DNA of 11,311 nt, taken from contig JAFYET010000038.1 in NCBI GenBank assembly GCA_017544125.1, forward strand, positions 1 through 11,311, written 5' to 3'. Both the position numbers and the translations under genes were made by a program. Shown here in pieces: positions 5,339-11,311 of this stretch. How positions within the stretch are numbered: the stretch's first letter is position 1; the number at the start of each line of letters is the position of its first letter. The notes under the pieces were generated by a model. The model was not told the DNA's origin, did no database searches, and was given only the letters and a program-made list of their open reading frames with translations. The stretch comes from Ruminococcus sp. Lineage in GTDB: Bacteria > Bacillota > Clostridia > Oscillospirales > Ruminococcaceae.

Positions 5339-5746
5339 TTATAGTTTTTCTATCAGCTGTGAGGGTGTCAGCACGCTGACGGTGCTGTTTTCAAAATGGC
5401 GTACATTTCTTGTGATCATGTGGTCTGCCCTTATCCTTTTTGCCTGCGATATGTGCAGCGCATCTTCATAATCATCGGAGAATGAATCGGCAGCGTCTTT
5501 AAGGTCACTCTCTCTGAGATCAACCACCTTGAAGATCATCGTTATCTGCTCTACCAGCTGCTGTATCCTCTGCGGGTCAAGCTCCTTTCGCATGATGTAT
5601 ACAATGTTCGGGATAGACAAAGCTGAGATATAGCCGTCTGCCTTACCCGTCTGGCAAATATCCCATACAGCCGACGAGTCATCGAAAAAGCCCTCTCTGT
5701 CATATAATACATCAAGTATCACATTGGTATCAATCAGGATCTTCAT
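5339..5746 (-). CDS. PIN-domain toxin (VapC-like, PIN_3 type)
   Basis: The 135-residue protein is a complete PIN domain, the metal-dependent RNase fold of VapC-type toxins. Acidic and polar active-site positions are visible: D6 in ILIDTNVILDVL, probably E55, D95 in DYEDALHISQA, and N114 in ITRNVRHF. The EDALH and TRN segments match the PIN_3 subgroup. The start ATG lies inside the 3' end of the antitoxin gene (17-base overlap), the usual arrangement for coupled translation. It is expected to cleave RNA in the cytosol when the antitoxin is degraded; the target RNA is unknown. The closest alternative is a house-cleaning PIN nuclease, but the paired antitoxin argues against that. Confidence 0.9.
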   Translation of the reverse strand: MKILIDTNVILDVLYDREGFFDDSSAVWDICQTGKADGYISALSIPNIVYIMRKELDPQRIQQLVEQITMIFKVVDLRESDLKDAADSFSDDYEDALHISQAKRIRADHMITRNVRHFENSTVSVLTPSQLIEKL

Positions 5747-5963
5747 ACTTTTTCAGCCTTTCCGCACGCATTTCATCAAGGTCATAATCATTTTTCAGAA
5801 CACCCCGCAGCTTTTGAGAAAGAAGCTCCACATTCTTTTCTTTCGATATAAGCCTTGCCGCTTCCTTGCCGTTCTTTAATATGATTATCTCCTCGCCCTC
5901 CTGCACTGCTTGCAGATAGCGCCCGAAATTGTTCTGAAACTCTGTTGCATTTGCTATCATCAT
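5730..5963 (-). CDS. Phd/YefM-family antitoxin
   Basis: The 77-residue protein has the Phd/YefM N-terminal DNA-binding fold: NATEFQNNFGRYLQAVQEGEEIIILKNGK followed by EAARLIS. The charged C-terminal part (about 45-77) would wrap the toxin. It should neutralise the adjacent PIN toxin and repress its own promoter. The first of two adjacent ATGs (5963-5961) is preferred because AGGAGG lies 9 bases upstream. The promoter contains palindromes that suit binding of such a dimeric repressor. Phd-type antitoxins are commonly paired with PIN or Doc toxins, which supports the assignment. Confidence 0.92.
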   Translation of the reverse strand: MMIANATEFQNNFGRYLQAVQEGEEIIILKNGKEAARLISKEKNVELLSQKLRGVLKNDYDLDEMRAERLKKYEDPD

Positions 5964-5982
5964 AATAATGCACCTCCTGCTA

Positions 5983-6025
5983 TTTTAGCTAATTTCATTA
6001 TACCACATTTTAGCTAAAATGTCAA
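5983..6025 (-). promoter_or_regulatory. Toxin-antitoxin promoter with operator palindromes
   Basis: On the minus strand TTGACA (6025-6020) and TATAAT (6002-5997) are exactly 17 bases apart. The spacer is largely occupied by an 18-bp perfect palindrome, ACATTTTAGCTAAAATGT (6005-6022), and a second TTTTAGCTAA site lies just after the -10 (5983-5992). Binding by the antitoxin there would block RNA polymerase, the usual autorepression of such operons. Confidence 0.85.
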
Positions 6026-6070
6026 GCCGACTCCAGTATTATTCTTTATTCATTTTTTCTCCTCTCCCCC

Positions 6071-6099
6071 TTGACATATAGAAAAAAACATGGTATAAT
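6071..6099 (+). promoter_or_regulatory. Consensus promoter of the metal-export operon
   Basis: TTGACA (6071-6076), 17 bases, TATAAT (6094-6099). A perfect consensus promoter normally needs tight repression, which fits the operator-like palindrome immediately downstream. Confidence 0.85.
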
Positions 6100-6111
6100 T
6101 AAATCAAACAA

Positions 6112-6127
6112 ATGAACAACTATTCAT
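6112..6127. promoter_or_regulatory. Candidate ArsR/SmtB-family metal-sensor operator
   Basis: ATGAACA-AC-TATTCAT is an imperfect inverted repeat (one mismatch) about 13 bases after the -10. It resembles the ATGAACA-nn-TGTTCAT operators of SmtB/CzrA-type zinc and cadmium sensors. No ArsR-family gene is in the window, so the repressor would be encoded elsewhere. Confidence 0.6.
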
Positions 6128-6154
6128 ATGTTCGTCAGAAAAGGAGAATGTTCA

Positions 6155-6373
6155 ATGAAAAAGACATATGCTATCGAGGTAGACTGCGCAAACTGTGCAA
6201 ACAAAATGCAGGAGGCTGCAAAGAAGACCGAAGGCGTAAAAGACGCTGTCGTTAACTTTATGGCGCTCAAAATGAAGGTCGAGTTTGAAGAGGGCGCTGA
6301 CGAAAAGGCTGTCATGAAAAACGTGCTAAAAGCCTGCCGCAAGGTCGAGCCCGACTGCGAGATAGAATTCTGA
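6155..6373 (+). CDS. Free-standing HMA-domain metal-binding protein
   Basis: The 72-residue protein is one heavy-metal-associated domain. The metal-binding motif is C11-A-N-C14 within EVDCANCANK, the DCANCA form typical of N-terminal domains of Zn/Cd-exporting ATPases. The alternating hydrophobic pattern fits the ferredoxin-like fold. The start is ATG at 6155, with AAGGAG (6141-6146) 8 bases upstream; an in-frame ATG at 6128 has no ribosome binding site and overlaps the operator. It probably captures metal in the cytosol and passes it to the ATPase encoded 362 bp downstream, which lacks this domain. A copper chaperone is the alternative, but the motif context favours zinc or cadmium. Confidence 0.88.
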   Translation: MKKTYAIEVDCANCANKMQEAAKKTEGVKDAVVNFMALKMKVEFEEGADEKAVMKNVLKACRKVEPDCEIEF

Positions 6374-6397
6374 ACGCAGGCTGTTTAGTCCGCATCG

Positions 6398-6660
6398 TCT
6401 GCTTCGCAGAGGTATCGCCTCGCATCGCTCGGCTCTTGCCGCCTGTCGGCGGCAGCCGCAAAGCGGTCTCAGCGGCTGCGCCGCCTCGACATTTGCGGCG
6501 GGGCGGCGAACAATTCGTTCTTTAGAGGGCTGTTGCAATCAAAACATTGGGTTGTTTTTATTACTTGTTCGCCGCCTTGCGCCTACGGCGTTGGAGCTCT
6601 GCTCCAAACCTCGCTGGGGCTCTGCCCCCGTCCCCGCAAGCCCTTTTTGAGGAAAAGGGC
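6398..6660. repeat. Array of short GC-rich hairpins between the HMA and ATPase genes
   Basis: Eight short perfect hairpins occupy this 362-bp gap, mostly with 3-base loops: TCTGC-TTC (6398-6410), TGCCGCC-TGTC (6437-6454), CCGC-AAA (6456-6466), GCGGC-TGC (6472-6484), CGCC-TAC (6580-6590), TTGGAGC-TCT (6591-6607), GGGGC-TCT (6616-6628) and GCCCTTTT-TGAGG (6640-6660). One frame stays open across part of it into the ATPase, but composition and lack of a start signal argue against coding. It looks like several interspersed intergenic repeats inserted next to each other. Confidence 0.75.
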
Positions 6661-6735
6661 CCCTCCCAAAACCTTCTTGTGTTTTTATTCCCCCACAAAT
6701 CCCAATTACCCATTCATCTCAAAGGAAGTACCACC

Positions 6736-8616
6736 ATGACCCGAAAACAGAAAAAAGTCCTTACACGAATAATAATCGCCCTTGTGCTGCTTGTAGCGGT
6801 GTCGGTCGTTGACCGTATCGCAGAGCCTGCGTGGTATGTGCAGCTTTGCCTGTATCTGCTGCCATATTTCGTCATAGGGTATGATATACTGCTCAAAGCG
6901 CTTAAAGGCATACTCAACGGGCAGGTGCTCGATGAGAATTTCCTTATGGCGGTGGCTACCGTGGGGGCAATGGCTCTCGGTGAATACAGAGAGGGCTCGG
7001 CGGTAATGCTCTTTTACCAGATAGGCGAGCTTTTTCAGAGCATAGCCGTGGGCAAGAGCCGCAAAAACATCGCCGCCCTTATGGATATACGCCCCGACTG
7101 TGCCTTTGTCGAAACGGAAAACGGCGTTGAAGAAGCCGACCCCGATGATGTGGAGGTCGGCAGTATAATCGTCATAAAGCCCGGCGAGAAGATACCCATC
7201 GACGGCGTTATCATCGAGGGCGATACTACACTCAACACCGCAGCCCTTACAGGCGAGAGTATGCCTGCTGATGCAGTGTGCGGCGACAGCGTGCAGAGCG
7301 GCAGCATAAACCTTACCGCCCTTATCAGAGTGCGCACGACAAAGCCCTTCGGCGAATCGACCGTGTCAAAGATACTCGAGCTTGTCGAAAACGCAAGCGA
7401 GCGCAAGTCACGTTCTGAAAACTTCATAACCAAATTCGCCCGCTACTATACCCCCGCTGTGTGCATATCAGCACTTTTGCTCGGCGTGGGCGTGCCGCTT
7501 GTAAGGCTTGCCATGGGCAGCAGTGCAATGTTTTCCGTGTGGGTGTCAAGGGCGCTTACCTTTCTTGTTATCAGCTGCCCCTGTGCGCTGGTGATAAGCA
7601 TACCCCTCGGGTTCTTTGCAGCTATCGGCGGTGCGGGCAGTCAGGGCATACTCATCAAGGGCTCAAATTATATCGAGACGCTTTCAAAAACAAAATGCGT
7701 GGTCTTTGACAAAACAGGCACAATGACAAAGGGCGTGTTCGAGGTTGTCGGTATCCACCACAGCGCTATCGAAGAAGAAAAGCTCTTAGAGCTTGCAGCA
7801 CTTGCCGAGCAGAGCTCTAACCACCCCATAGCCAAGAGCATAGTCAAGGCGTGCAAGTCACTCCCCGACAGTAAAAGGCTCGGTGCAGTGACGGAGTTTG
7901 CGGGCGAGGGTGTCTGCGCCGTTATCGACGGGCGTGAGACGTTCGTGGGCAACGATAAGCTCATGAAGCGTGCGGGCGCTGACTTTACCGAATGCCACAG
8001 CGCAGGCACGGTGATACACATAGCCCGTGGCAGCGAATATATGGGGCATATAGTTGTTGCCGATGTGCTAAAGCCCTCATCAAAGCAGGCAATAGAAAAG
8101 CTCAAAGCCGCAGGCGTTACCCAGACGGTGATGCTCACAGGCGACGGCGAGCGTGCAGCCGAGGCAGCCGCCAAGGAGCTTGGCATAGATAAGCTCTATT
8201 CCCGCCTTATGCCCGCCGACAAGGTAGCAAGGGTAGAGGAGCTGCTGAAAGATAAGCGCAGCGGCACGTCACTTGCCTTTGTGGGCGACGGCATAAACGA
8301 TGCCCCCGTGCTCACCCGTGCCGATATAGGTATAGCAATGGGCGCTCTCGGCTCAGATGCGGCGATAGAGGCAGCCGATGTTGTGCTCATGGACGATGAC
8401 CCGCTCAAGATCGCCGGTGCGATATCCCTTTCAAAGCGCTGTATGCGTATTGTCTACGAAAACATCGTCTTCGCCATAGGCGTAAAGCTCATATGCCTGC
8501 TGCTCGGCGCTTTGGGTATAGCAAATATGTGGATAGCCATTTTCGCCGATGTCGGCGTTATGGTGATAGCTGTATTAAACGCAATACGGCTGCTCAGGCG
8601 TGCTTCGCACGCATAA
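6736..8616 (+). CDS. P1B-2-type heavy-metal-exporting ATPase (ZntA/CadA-like)
   Basis: The 626-residue protein has the P1B ATPase landmarks in order: actuator TGES (172-175), membrane CPC (281-283), phosphorylation DKTGT (325-329), the HP of the nucleotide domain (363-364), TGD (468-470) and hinge GDGIND (517-522). Lys584 and Asp605 (FADVGV) in the last two membrane segments match the Zn2+/Cd2+/Pb2+ subgroup; copper ATPases have different residues there. It exports metal from the cytosol at the cost of ATP. The N-terminus goes straight into the first membrane helix, so no HMA domain is fused; the separate 72-aa protein upstream probably replaces it. The ATG at 6736 is chosen because AAAGGAAG (6721-6728) precedes it; the 63 extra upstream codons are repeat sequence. 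Confidence 0.95.
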   Translation: MTRKQKKVLTRIIIALVLLVAVSVVDRIAEPAWYVQLCLYLLPYFVIGYDILLKALKGILNGQVLDENFLMAVATVGAMALGEYREGSAVMLFYQIGELFQSIAVGKSRKNIAALMDIRPDCAFVETENGVEEADPDDVEVGSIIVIKPGEKIPIDGVIIEGDTTLNTAALTGESMPADAVCGDSVQSGSINLTALIRVRTTKPFGESTVSKILELVENASERKSRSENFITKFARYYTPAVCISALLLGVGVPLVRLAMGSSAMFSVWVSRALTFLVISCPCALVISIPLGFFAAIGGAGSQGILIKGSNYIETLSKTKCVVFDKTGTMTKGVFEVVGIHHSAIEEEKLLELAALAEQSSNHPIAKSIVKACKSLPDSKRLGAVTEFAGEGVCAVIDGRETFVGNDKLMKRAGADFTECHSAGTVIHIARGSEYMGHIVVADVLKPSSKQAIEKLKAAGVTQTVMLTGDGERAAEAAAKELGIDKLYSRLMPADKVARVEELLKDKRSGTSLAFVGDGINDAPVLTRADIGIAMGALGSDAAIEAADVVLMDDDPLKIAGAISLSKRCMRIVYENIVFAIGVKLICLLLGALGIANMWIAIFADVGVMVIAVLNAIRLLRRASHA

Positions 8617-8677
8617 TGCATAATTATGGTGTCTGCTTGCAGCGGACGGATGCCCTTTCGGGCTTATGATCTTACGA

Positions 8678-8688
8678 TTTTAGCTAAA
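8678..8688. promoter_or_regulatory. Stray copy of the toxin-antitoxin operator core
   Basis: TTTTAGCTAAA repeats the centre of the antitoxin operator at 6005-6022. It lies downstream of the ATPase with no promoter in reach, so any role is unclear. Confidence 0.35.
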
Positions 8689-8724
8689 GAAAGCATTTAA
8701 GCAAACGCTCCATTTGAAAATGAT

Positions 8725-8766
8725 TGACCCCGAGGGAATTCAGAATTCCCCCGGGGTCAGCTTTTT
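8725..8766 (+). terminator. Intrinsic terminator of the metal-export operon
   Basis: A 16-pair stem with a single mismatch (8725-8740/8744-8759) and loop CAG is followed by GCTTTTTA on the plus strand. It lies between convergent genes, and the short T stretch on its other side may let it also stop transcription of the 8812-10515 gene. Confidence 0.85.
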
Positions 8767-8811
8767 ATGATCCATGCGGCGAAGCCGCATACCTCAATTA
8801 TGCATTATAGA

Positions 8812-10515
8812 TCATTTCGCCTTCAGGCTCTTCACCGCACTGTATGAGCTGTAATACTTCGTGCCGCCAACTACCTTGTAGCAGCGTATCTTCACATAAT
8901 AGGTCTTGCCCGATGTCAGCTTTGAAAGTTTCTTGCTGACTGTCGCCGTGCCTGTTACCGTGGCGCTCTTCTTTGTGGCAAAGGTCTTGTCCGTCGAGTA
9001 AACGAGCTGGTAGCCCTCAGCCGATGCGCTCTTACCCCACTTGACATTTATGACTTTAGCCTTGGTGCTTGTAAGGCTGCTTATCTTGGTCTTTTTGGGA
9101 ACTATGCCGAAGGTTATTTTCTTGCTGCCCTTGAAGTTGCCTGTGCCCTTGACGGTAACGGTCGCCTTGCCAACTGCCTTGTTTGATGAGAAGCTGACAG
9201 TGTACTCGCTGCCGAGCCCCAGCGTTCTTGAAAGCATCGTTACCTTAACGGCAGGGGTTATGCCCTTGCCTGTGTATTCGTAGCTGCCCTTTACGCCCGA
9301 GAGGGTAGCACCGCTCAGGTCGGCAGGGGTTATGGTGAATGCCACCTTAACGCCGCCCGTGTATGCGCCCTTGCCCCTTACTACGGCGTAGGCTGTTCCT
9401 GCATTGACGTTGCCCGTGTAGGTAACTGTGTAGTCTGTTCCCTTTGTCAGCACCTTTGTGCCGTCCTTTACCGTGACAGTGGGTGTCTTGCCCTTGCCGT
9501 CGTAGACAAAGCTCTTTGTGCCGAGGGTTATCCTCAGCTTTGTTGCGTCTTTGAGCTTTGGTATTTCCTGTATCAGCACCCTGCCGCAGAGGGTGCAGGT
9601 GTATGACATACGCCCCTTCTCTTCAAGGGTCGCCGCCTTTATCACCTTGCCGCTGCCGAACTTGTGCACAGCGCTCTTTGGCACTACCGTGTCTACCTCC
9701 AGCCCGCAGCCCGAGCAGGTGTAGTGCTTTAGCCCCGCATGGGTGCAGTCAGCTTCCTTTATCACCTCGCCCCTGCCGAAGTAGTGGTTGTCGGTGGCAG
9801 GCACTTCCTCTGTCCTTGTGCCTGAGCAGACCTCGCAGGTGTATGTCTTTACACCCACCTTGCCGCAGGTAGGCTGGGTCGTTATCCTGCCCTCGTCCCA
9901 TACGTGGTCGTTTGTGCGGTCGATCTCTTCCTCCTTGGTGGTGCCGCAGAGGGTGCAGGTGTATGTGGTTATGCCCTTGTCCTTGCAGTCGGGCGCTTTT
10001 GTCACCACGCCCTCGCCCCACTCGTGGGCATCGGGGTCTATCGCCTTTTCAACATCAAAGGTCGAGCCGCAGAGGGTGCAGGTATAAGTGGTTATACCCT
10101 TGCTCATGCAGGTGGGCTCAAGTGTCACTACCCCCTCATCGAGCTGGTGTGAAAGCGCAGGTATCGTCTCGGAATATGAGCGCCCGCATATCTTGCAGGT
10201 ATATACCACCTTGCCCTCAACGCCGCAGGCAGCCTGCGTCACAACCTCGCCCACACCGTATTTGTGCGATGTGGTCATGGGTATCGTTTCGGTGTAGCTT
10301 ACACCGCACTCGCAGGTGTATGTACGCACGCCCGTCTCTGAGCAGTTGGCTTCCTTTGTCACAACGCCTATGAACGAGTGGTAATGCTCCTGCTCTGAAT
10401 CGCCGCCCTCGCCAACGGGCAGTGAGTCATCATCAAGCGCAGCCGCACCCATCACCTGTGTAAGCGCAAGCGCCAAAGCGCAGGCAAGCGCCGGTATTTT
10501 CCTTTTCAGTTTCAA
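8812..10515 (-). CDS. Secreted multidomain protein: His/Cys repeats, Ig-like (MBG) and Fn3-like domains
   Basis: The 567-residue protein starts with a signal peptide (KLKRK, hydrophobic run, cleavage near residue 26). Seven ~40-residue repeats follow (about 46-320), each with a His, then Cys, YTC and CG. Next come two Ig-like domains of the MBG kind (about 326-398 and 399-473, with YDGKGKTP and YEYTGKGITP) and a C-terminal Fn3-like domain (about 476-567, GYQLVYSTDK...YYVKIRCY). Such assemblies are common in surface or secreted proteins of gut clostridia and are thought to mediate adhesion or polysaccharide contact. No catalytic domain or wall anchor is visible. The start is TTG at 10515: GGAAGGTGA lies 7 bases upstream, and the in-frame TGA within that site excludes a longer protein. 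It is the second gene of an operon with the membrane protein at 10545-10922. Confidence 0.88.
   Translation of the reverse strand: MKLKRKIPALACALALALTQVMGAAALDDDSLPVGEGGDSEQEHYHSFIGVVTKEANCSETGVRTYTCECGVSYTETIPMTTSHKYGVGEVVTQAACGVEGKVVYTCKICGRSYSETIPALSHQLDEGVVTLEPTCMSKGITTYTCTLCGSTFDVEKAIDPDAHEWGEGVVTKAPDCKDKGITTYTCTLCGTTKEEEIDRTNDHVWDEGRITTQPTCGKVGVKTYTCEVCSGTRTEEVPATDNHYFGRGEVIKEADCTHAGLKHYTCSGCGLEVDTVVPKSAVHKFGSGKVIKAATLEEKGRMSYTCTLCGRVLIQEIPKLKDATKLRITLGTKSFVYDGKGKTPTVTVKDGTKVLTKGTDYTVTYTGNVNAGTAYAVVRGKGAYTGGVKVAFTITPADLSGATLSGVKGSYEYTGKGITPAVKVTMLSRTLGLGSEYTVSFSSNKAVGKATVTVKGTGNFKGSKKITFGIVPKKTKISSLTSTKAKVINVKWGKSASAEGYQLVYSTDKTFATKKSATVTGTATVSKKLSKLTSGKTYYVKIRCYKVVGGTKYYSSYSAVKSLKAK
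9559..10380 (-). repeat. Seven tandem coding repeats with an H-x12-C-x9-C-x2-C pattern
   Basis: His residues at 46, 84, 123, 164, 204, 244 and 284 begin the units. In units 2-6 the spacing to the three Cys residues is exactly 13, 10 and 3. Unit 1 is shorter (CEC, and one residue less before the first Cys). Unit 7 has Leu instead of the first Cys. The DNA period is about 120 bases. Confidence 0.9.
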
Positions 10516-10544
10516 TTTATATCACCTTCCAAACTATTACACGT

Positions 10545-10922
10545 TTATTCGGGGCTTTCGCCCTCGCTGCTTTTCTTCTTTTGTGTGTAAGCCGCCTCGA
10601 TGCCCTTTACCACCGCTATTACCATCAGTTCGATGAAGCAGTAGCCCGCCGTAACGACAATGACCGCCACTTCCCCAAGACCGCCATGCATATCGGTATT
10701 GTAATGCCACACAGCACAAAGAGCAATAAGCCCCCAGGCTATGAGCCAGAACATCTCATCACGCTTTATCAAAAGCGCCGCTATCGCAAATATCATAATA
10801 CTCGCCGCTGCGTGAGCAATGCTGCCGATGGGCATAGCGCTTTGCTGCGTCGAGGGCGAATATATCAGCACATACCAAAAGAAAACTATTGCGGTATGCA
10901 CTGCCTTTCGCAGAATATCCAT
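10545..10922 (-). CDS. Small membrane protein, function unknown
   Basis: I do not recognise this 125-residue protein. It has four hydrophobic segments, at about residues 7-22, 33-52, 56-73 and 83-105, and a charged, Glu/Ser/Lys-rich cytosolic tail (QKKKSSEGESPE). No catalytic or metal-binding motif stands out. The start ATG follows GGAGA at a suitable distance. It is the promoter-proximal gene of a pair: its stop codon is 29 bases before the start of the secreted His/Cys-repeat protein, so the two are probably made together. A role in localising that protein is possible but unsupported by sequence. Confidence 0.75.
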   Translation of the reverse strand: MDILRKAVHTAIVFFWYVLIYSPSTQQSAMPIGSIAHAAASIMIFAIAALLIKRDEMFWLIAWGLIALCAVWHYNTDMHGGLGEVAVIVVTAGYCFIELMVIAVVKGIEAAYTQKKKSSEGESPE

Positions 10923-10936
10923 AAGGTAATCTCCCT

Positions 10937-10983
10937 ATATAAGCTGTAACTTATATTATACCCCTTTTCACGCCCCCTGTCAA
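10937..10983 (-). promoter_or_regulatory. Consensus promoter with an inverted repeat over the -10
   Basis: On the minus strand TTGACA (10983-10978), a G-rich 17-base spacer and TATAAT (10960-10955) precede the membrane-protein gene by 33 bases. ATATAAG (10937-10943) and CTTATAT (10950-10956) form a 7-6-7 inverted repeat that overlaps the -10 and could be a repressor site. Confidence 0.8.
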
Positions 10984-11015
10984 TCGGCACTTTAGCCATA
11001 AATCGCCCTGCCCGT

Positions 11016-11045
11016 TTGACATCGCACGCCCTCATATGCTATACT
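11016..11045 (+). promoter_or_regulatory. Promoter of the HAD hydrolase gene
   Basis: TTGACA (11016-11021) and TATACT (11040-11045) with an 18-base spacer, 29 bases before the start codon. It is divergent from the promoter at 10955-10983, with 32 bases between the two -35 boxes. Confidence 0.7.
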
Positions 11046-11074
11046 GATACTATCACCAAACCAAGGAGATAGCT

Positions 11075-11311
11075 ATGGATATAACAAAGATAAAAGCCGC
11101 CATTTTCGACCTTGACGGCACGCTGCTCGACTCGGCTTATGTGTGGGCGGAGGTTGACAGGCAGTTCCTCGGCAGGCGGGGGCTTGATATACCCGATGAT
11201 TACTGCAAGAGCATCTGCACTATGAACTTAGAGCAGGCAGCAGTCTACACCAAAAAGCGCTTCTCGCTGCCTGACAGCACAGATGAGATAATCGAGGAAT
11301 GGAAGTCGGGC
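11075..11311 (+). CDS. HAD-superfamily hydrolase, beta-phosphoglucomutase-like, 5' part
   Basis: Only the first 79 residues are in the window. FDLDGTLLDS (11-20) is HAD motif I; Asp12 would be the nucleophile and Asp14 the general acid/base. The following helical region (AYVWAEVDRQFL... and EQAAVYTKKRF) fits the small alpha-helical cap inserted after motif I in phosphoglucomutase- and phosphatase-like members. The enzyme would hydrolyse or transfer a phosphate on a small cytosolic metabolite; the substrate cannot be told from this part. The ATG at 11075 follows AAGGAG at 6-base spacing. Confidence 0.9.
   Translation, partial: MDITKIKAAIFDLDGTLLDSAYVWAEVDRQFLGRRGLDIPDDYCKSICTMNLEQAAVYTKKRFSLPDSTDEIIEEWKSG

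Larger units (their letters stand above)
8597..8808. repeat. Hairpin cluster bounded by 13-bp inverted repeats
   Basis: ATAATGCATAATT (8613-8625) recurs inverted at 8796-8808. Within and beside this frame are GCGTGC-TTC-GCACGC (8598-8612, in the last ATPase codons), GTCTGCT-TGC-AGCGGAC (8631-8647, one G-T pair), GCCC-TTTC-GGGC (8652-8663), the terminator stem (8725-8759) and ATGCGGC-GAA-GCCGCAT (8774-8790). The layout suggests a small non-autonomous element inserted at the ATPase stop codon, which lies inside the left repeat. No target duplication is evident. Confidence 0.6.

Noticed and set aside
6128..6154. Upstream ATG for the HMA protein
   Set aside because: It overlaps the operator-like palindrome and has no Shine-Dalgarno; the in-frame ATG at 6155 follows AAGGAG at proper spacing.
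6547..6735. N-terminal extension of the metal ATPase by 63 codons
   Set aside because: The extension translates hairpin-repeat DNA, has no ribosome binding site, and the ATG at 6736 has AAAGGAAG directly upstream and matches the usual start before the first membrane helix.
6736..8616. Copper (CopA-type) assignment of the ATPase
   Set aside because: CPC alone does not separate the groups, but Lys584 and Asp605 in the last two membrane segments match the Zn/Cd/Pb class, and the HMA motif is of the DCANCA type.
9041..10373. Several plus-strand frames opposite the His/Cys-repeat protein
   Set aside because: They are shadows produced by the repetitive GC-biased coding sequence of the minus strand; none has a start signal.

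Overview
The window looks like a chromosomal stretch from a low-to-medium GC gut Firmicute, most likely a Ruminococcus-like member of the Oscillospiraceae. The basis is strong AGGAGG-type ribosome binding sites, consensus TTGACA-17-TATAAT promoters, TTG starts, a lipoprotein solute-binding protein, secreted Cys-rich/Ig-like/Fn3 proteins, and the short GC-rich hairpin repeats I associate with gut clostridia. The genus is an inference from these traits; no sequence search was run.

Left part (1-890): the acidic C-terminal tail of an unrecognised gene, then an IS200/IS605-type single-gene element. Its tnpA (minus strand) lies among at least seven short hairpins, most with TAAA(A) loops, and its ribosome binding site has a perfect 10-bp complement in the leader region. 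A plus-strand terminator just beyond the element was probably the original terminator of the gene ending at 80.

890-4500 (all minus strand): a two-gene operon encoding a secreted, probably wall-anchored protein and a lipoprotein ABC-type sugar-binding protein, followed by a separately promoted AraC-family regulator. Three TTTTTGAWAT elements spaced by 42 and 21 bp lie upstream of the regulator's promoter. No permease or ATPase of the transporter is in view.

4500-5340: an intergenic block without a credible ORF. It holds a near-consensus promoter, about 520 bp of hairpin-rich sequence with internal duplications, and a strong intrinsic terminator, all on the plus strand. This is the best candidate here for an undescribed gene: a large structured non-coding RNA.

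5340-8770: a Phd/PIN (VapC-like) toxin-antitoxin pair on the minus strand, with an 18-bp palindrome in its promoter. It is divergent from a metal-export unit on the plus strand: a consensus promoter, an ArsR/SmtB-like operator, a 72-aa HMA metal-binding protein, a 362-bp hairpin array, and a P1B-2-type (Zn/Cd/Pb) ATPase that lacks its own HMA domain. A second hairpin-rich block bounded by 13-bp inverted repeats follows and contains the terminator.

8770-11311: a minus-strand operon of a small membrane protein and a secreted 567-aa protein. The secreted protein has seven ~40-residue His/Cys repeats, two Ig/MBG-like domains and an Fn3-like domain. A divergent HAD-family hydrolase gene runs off the right end.
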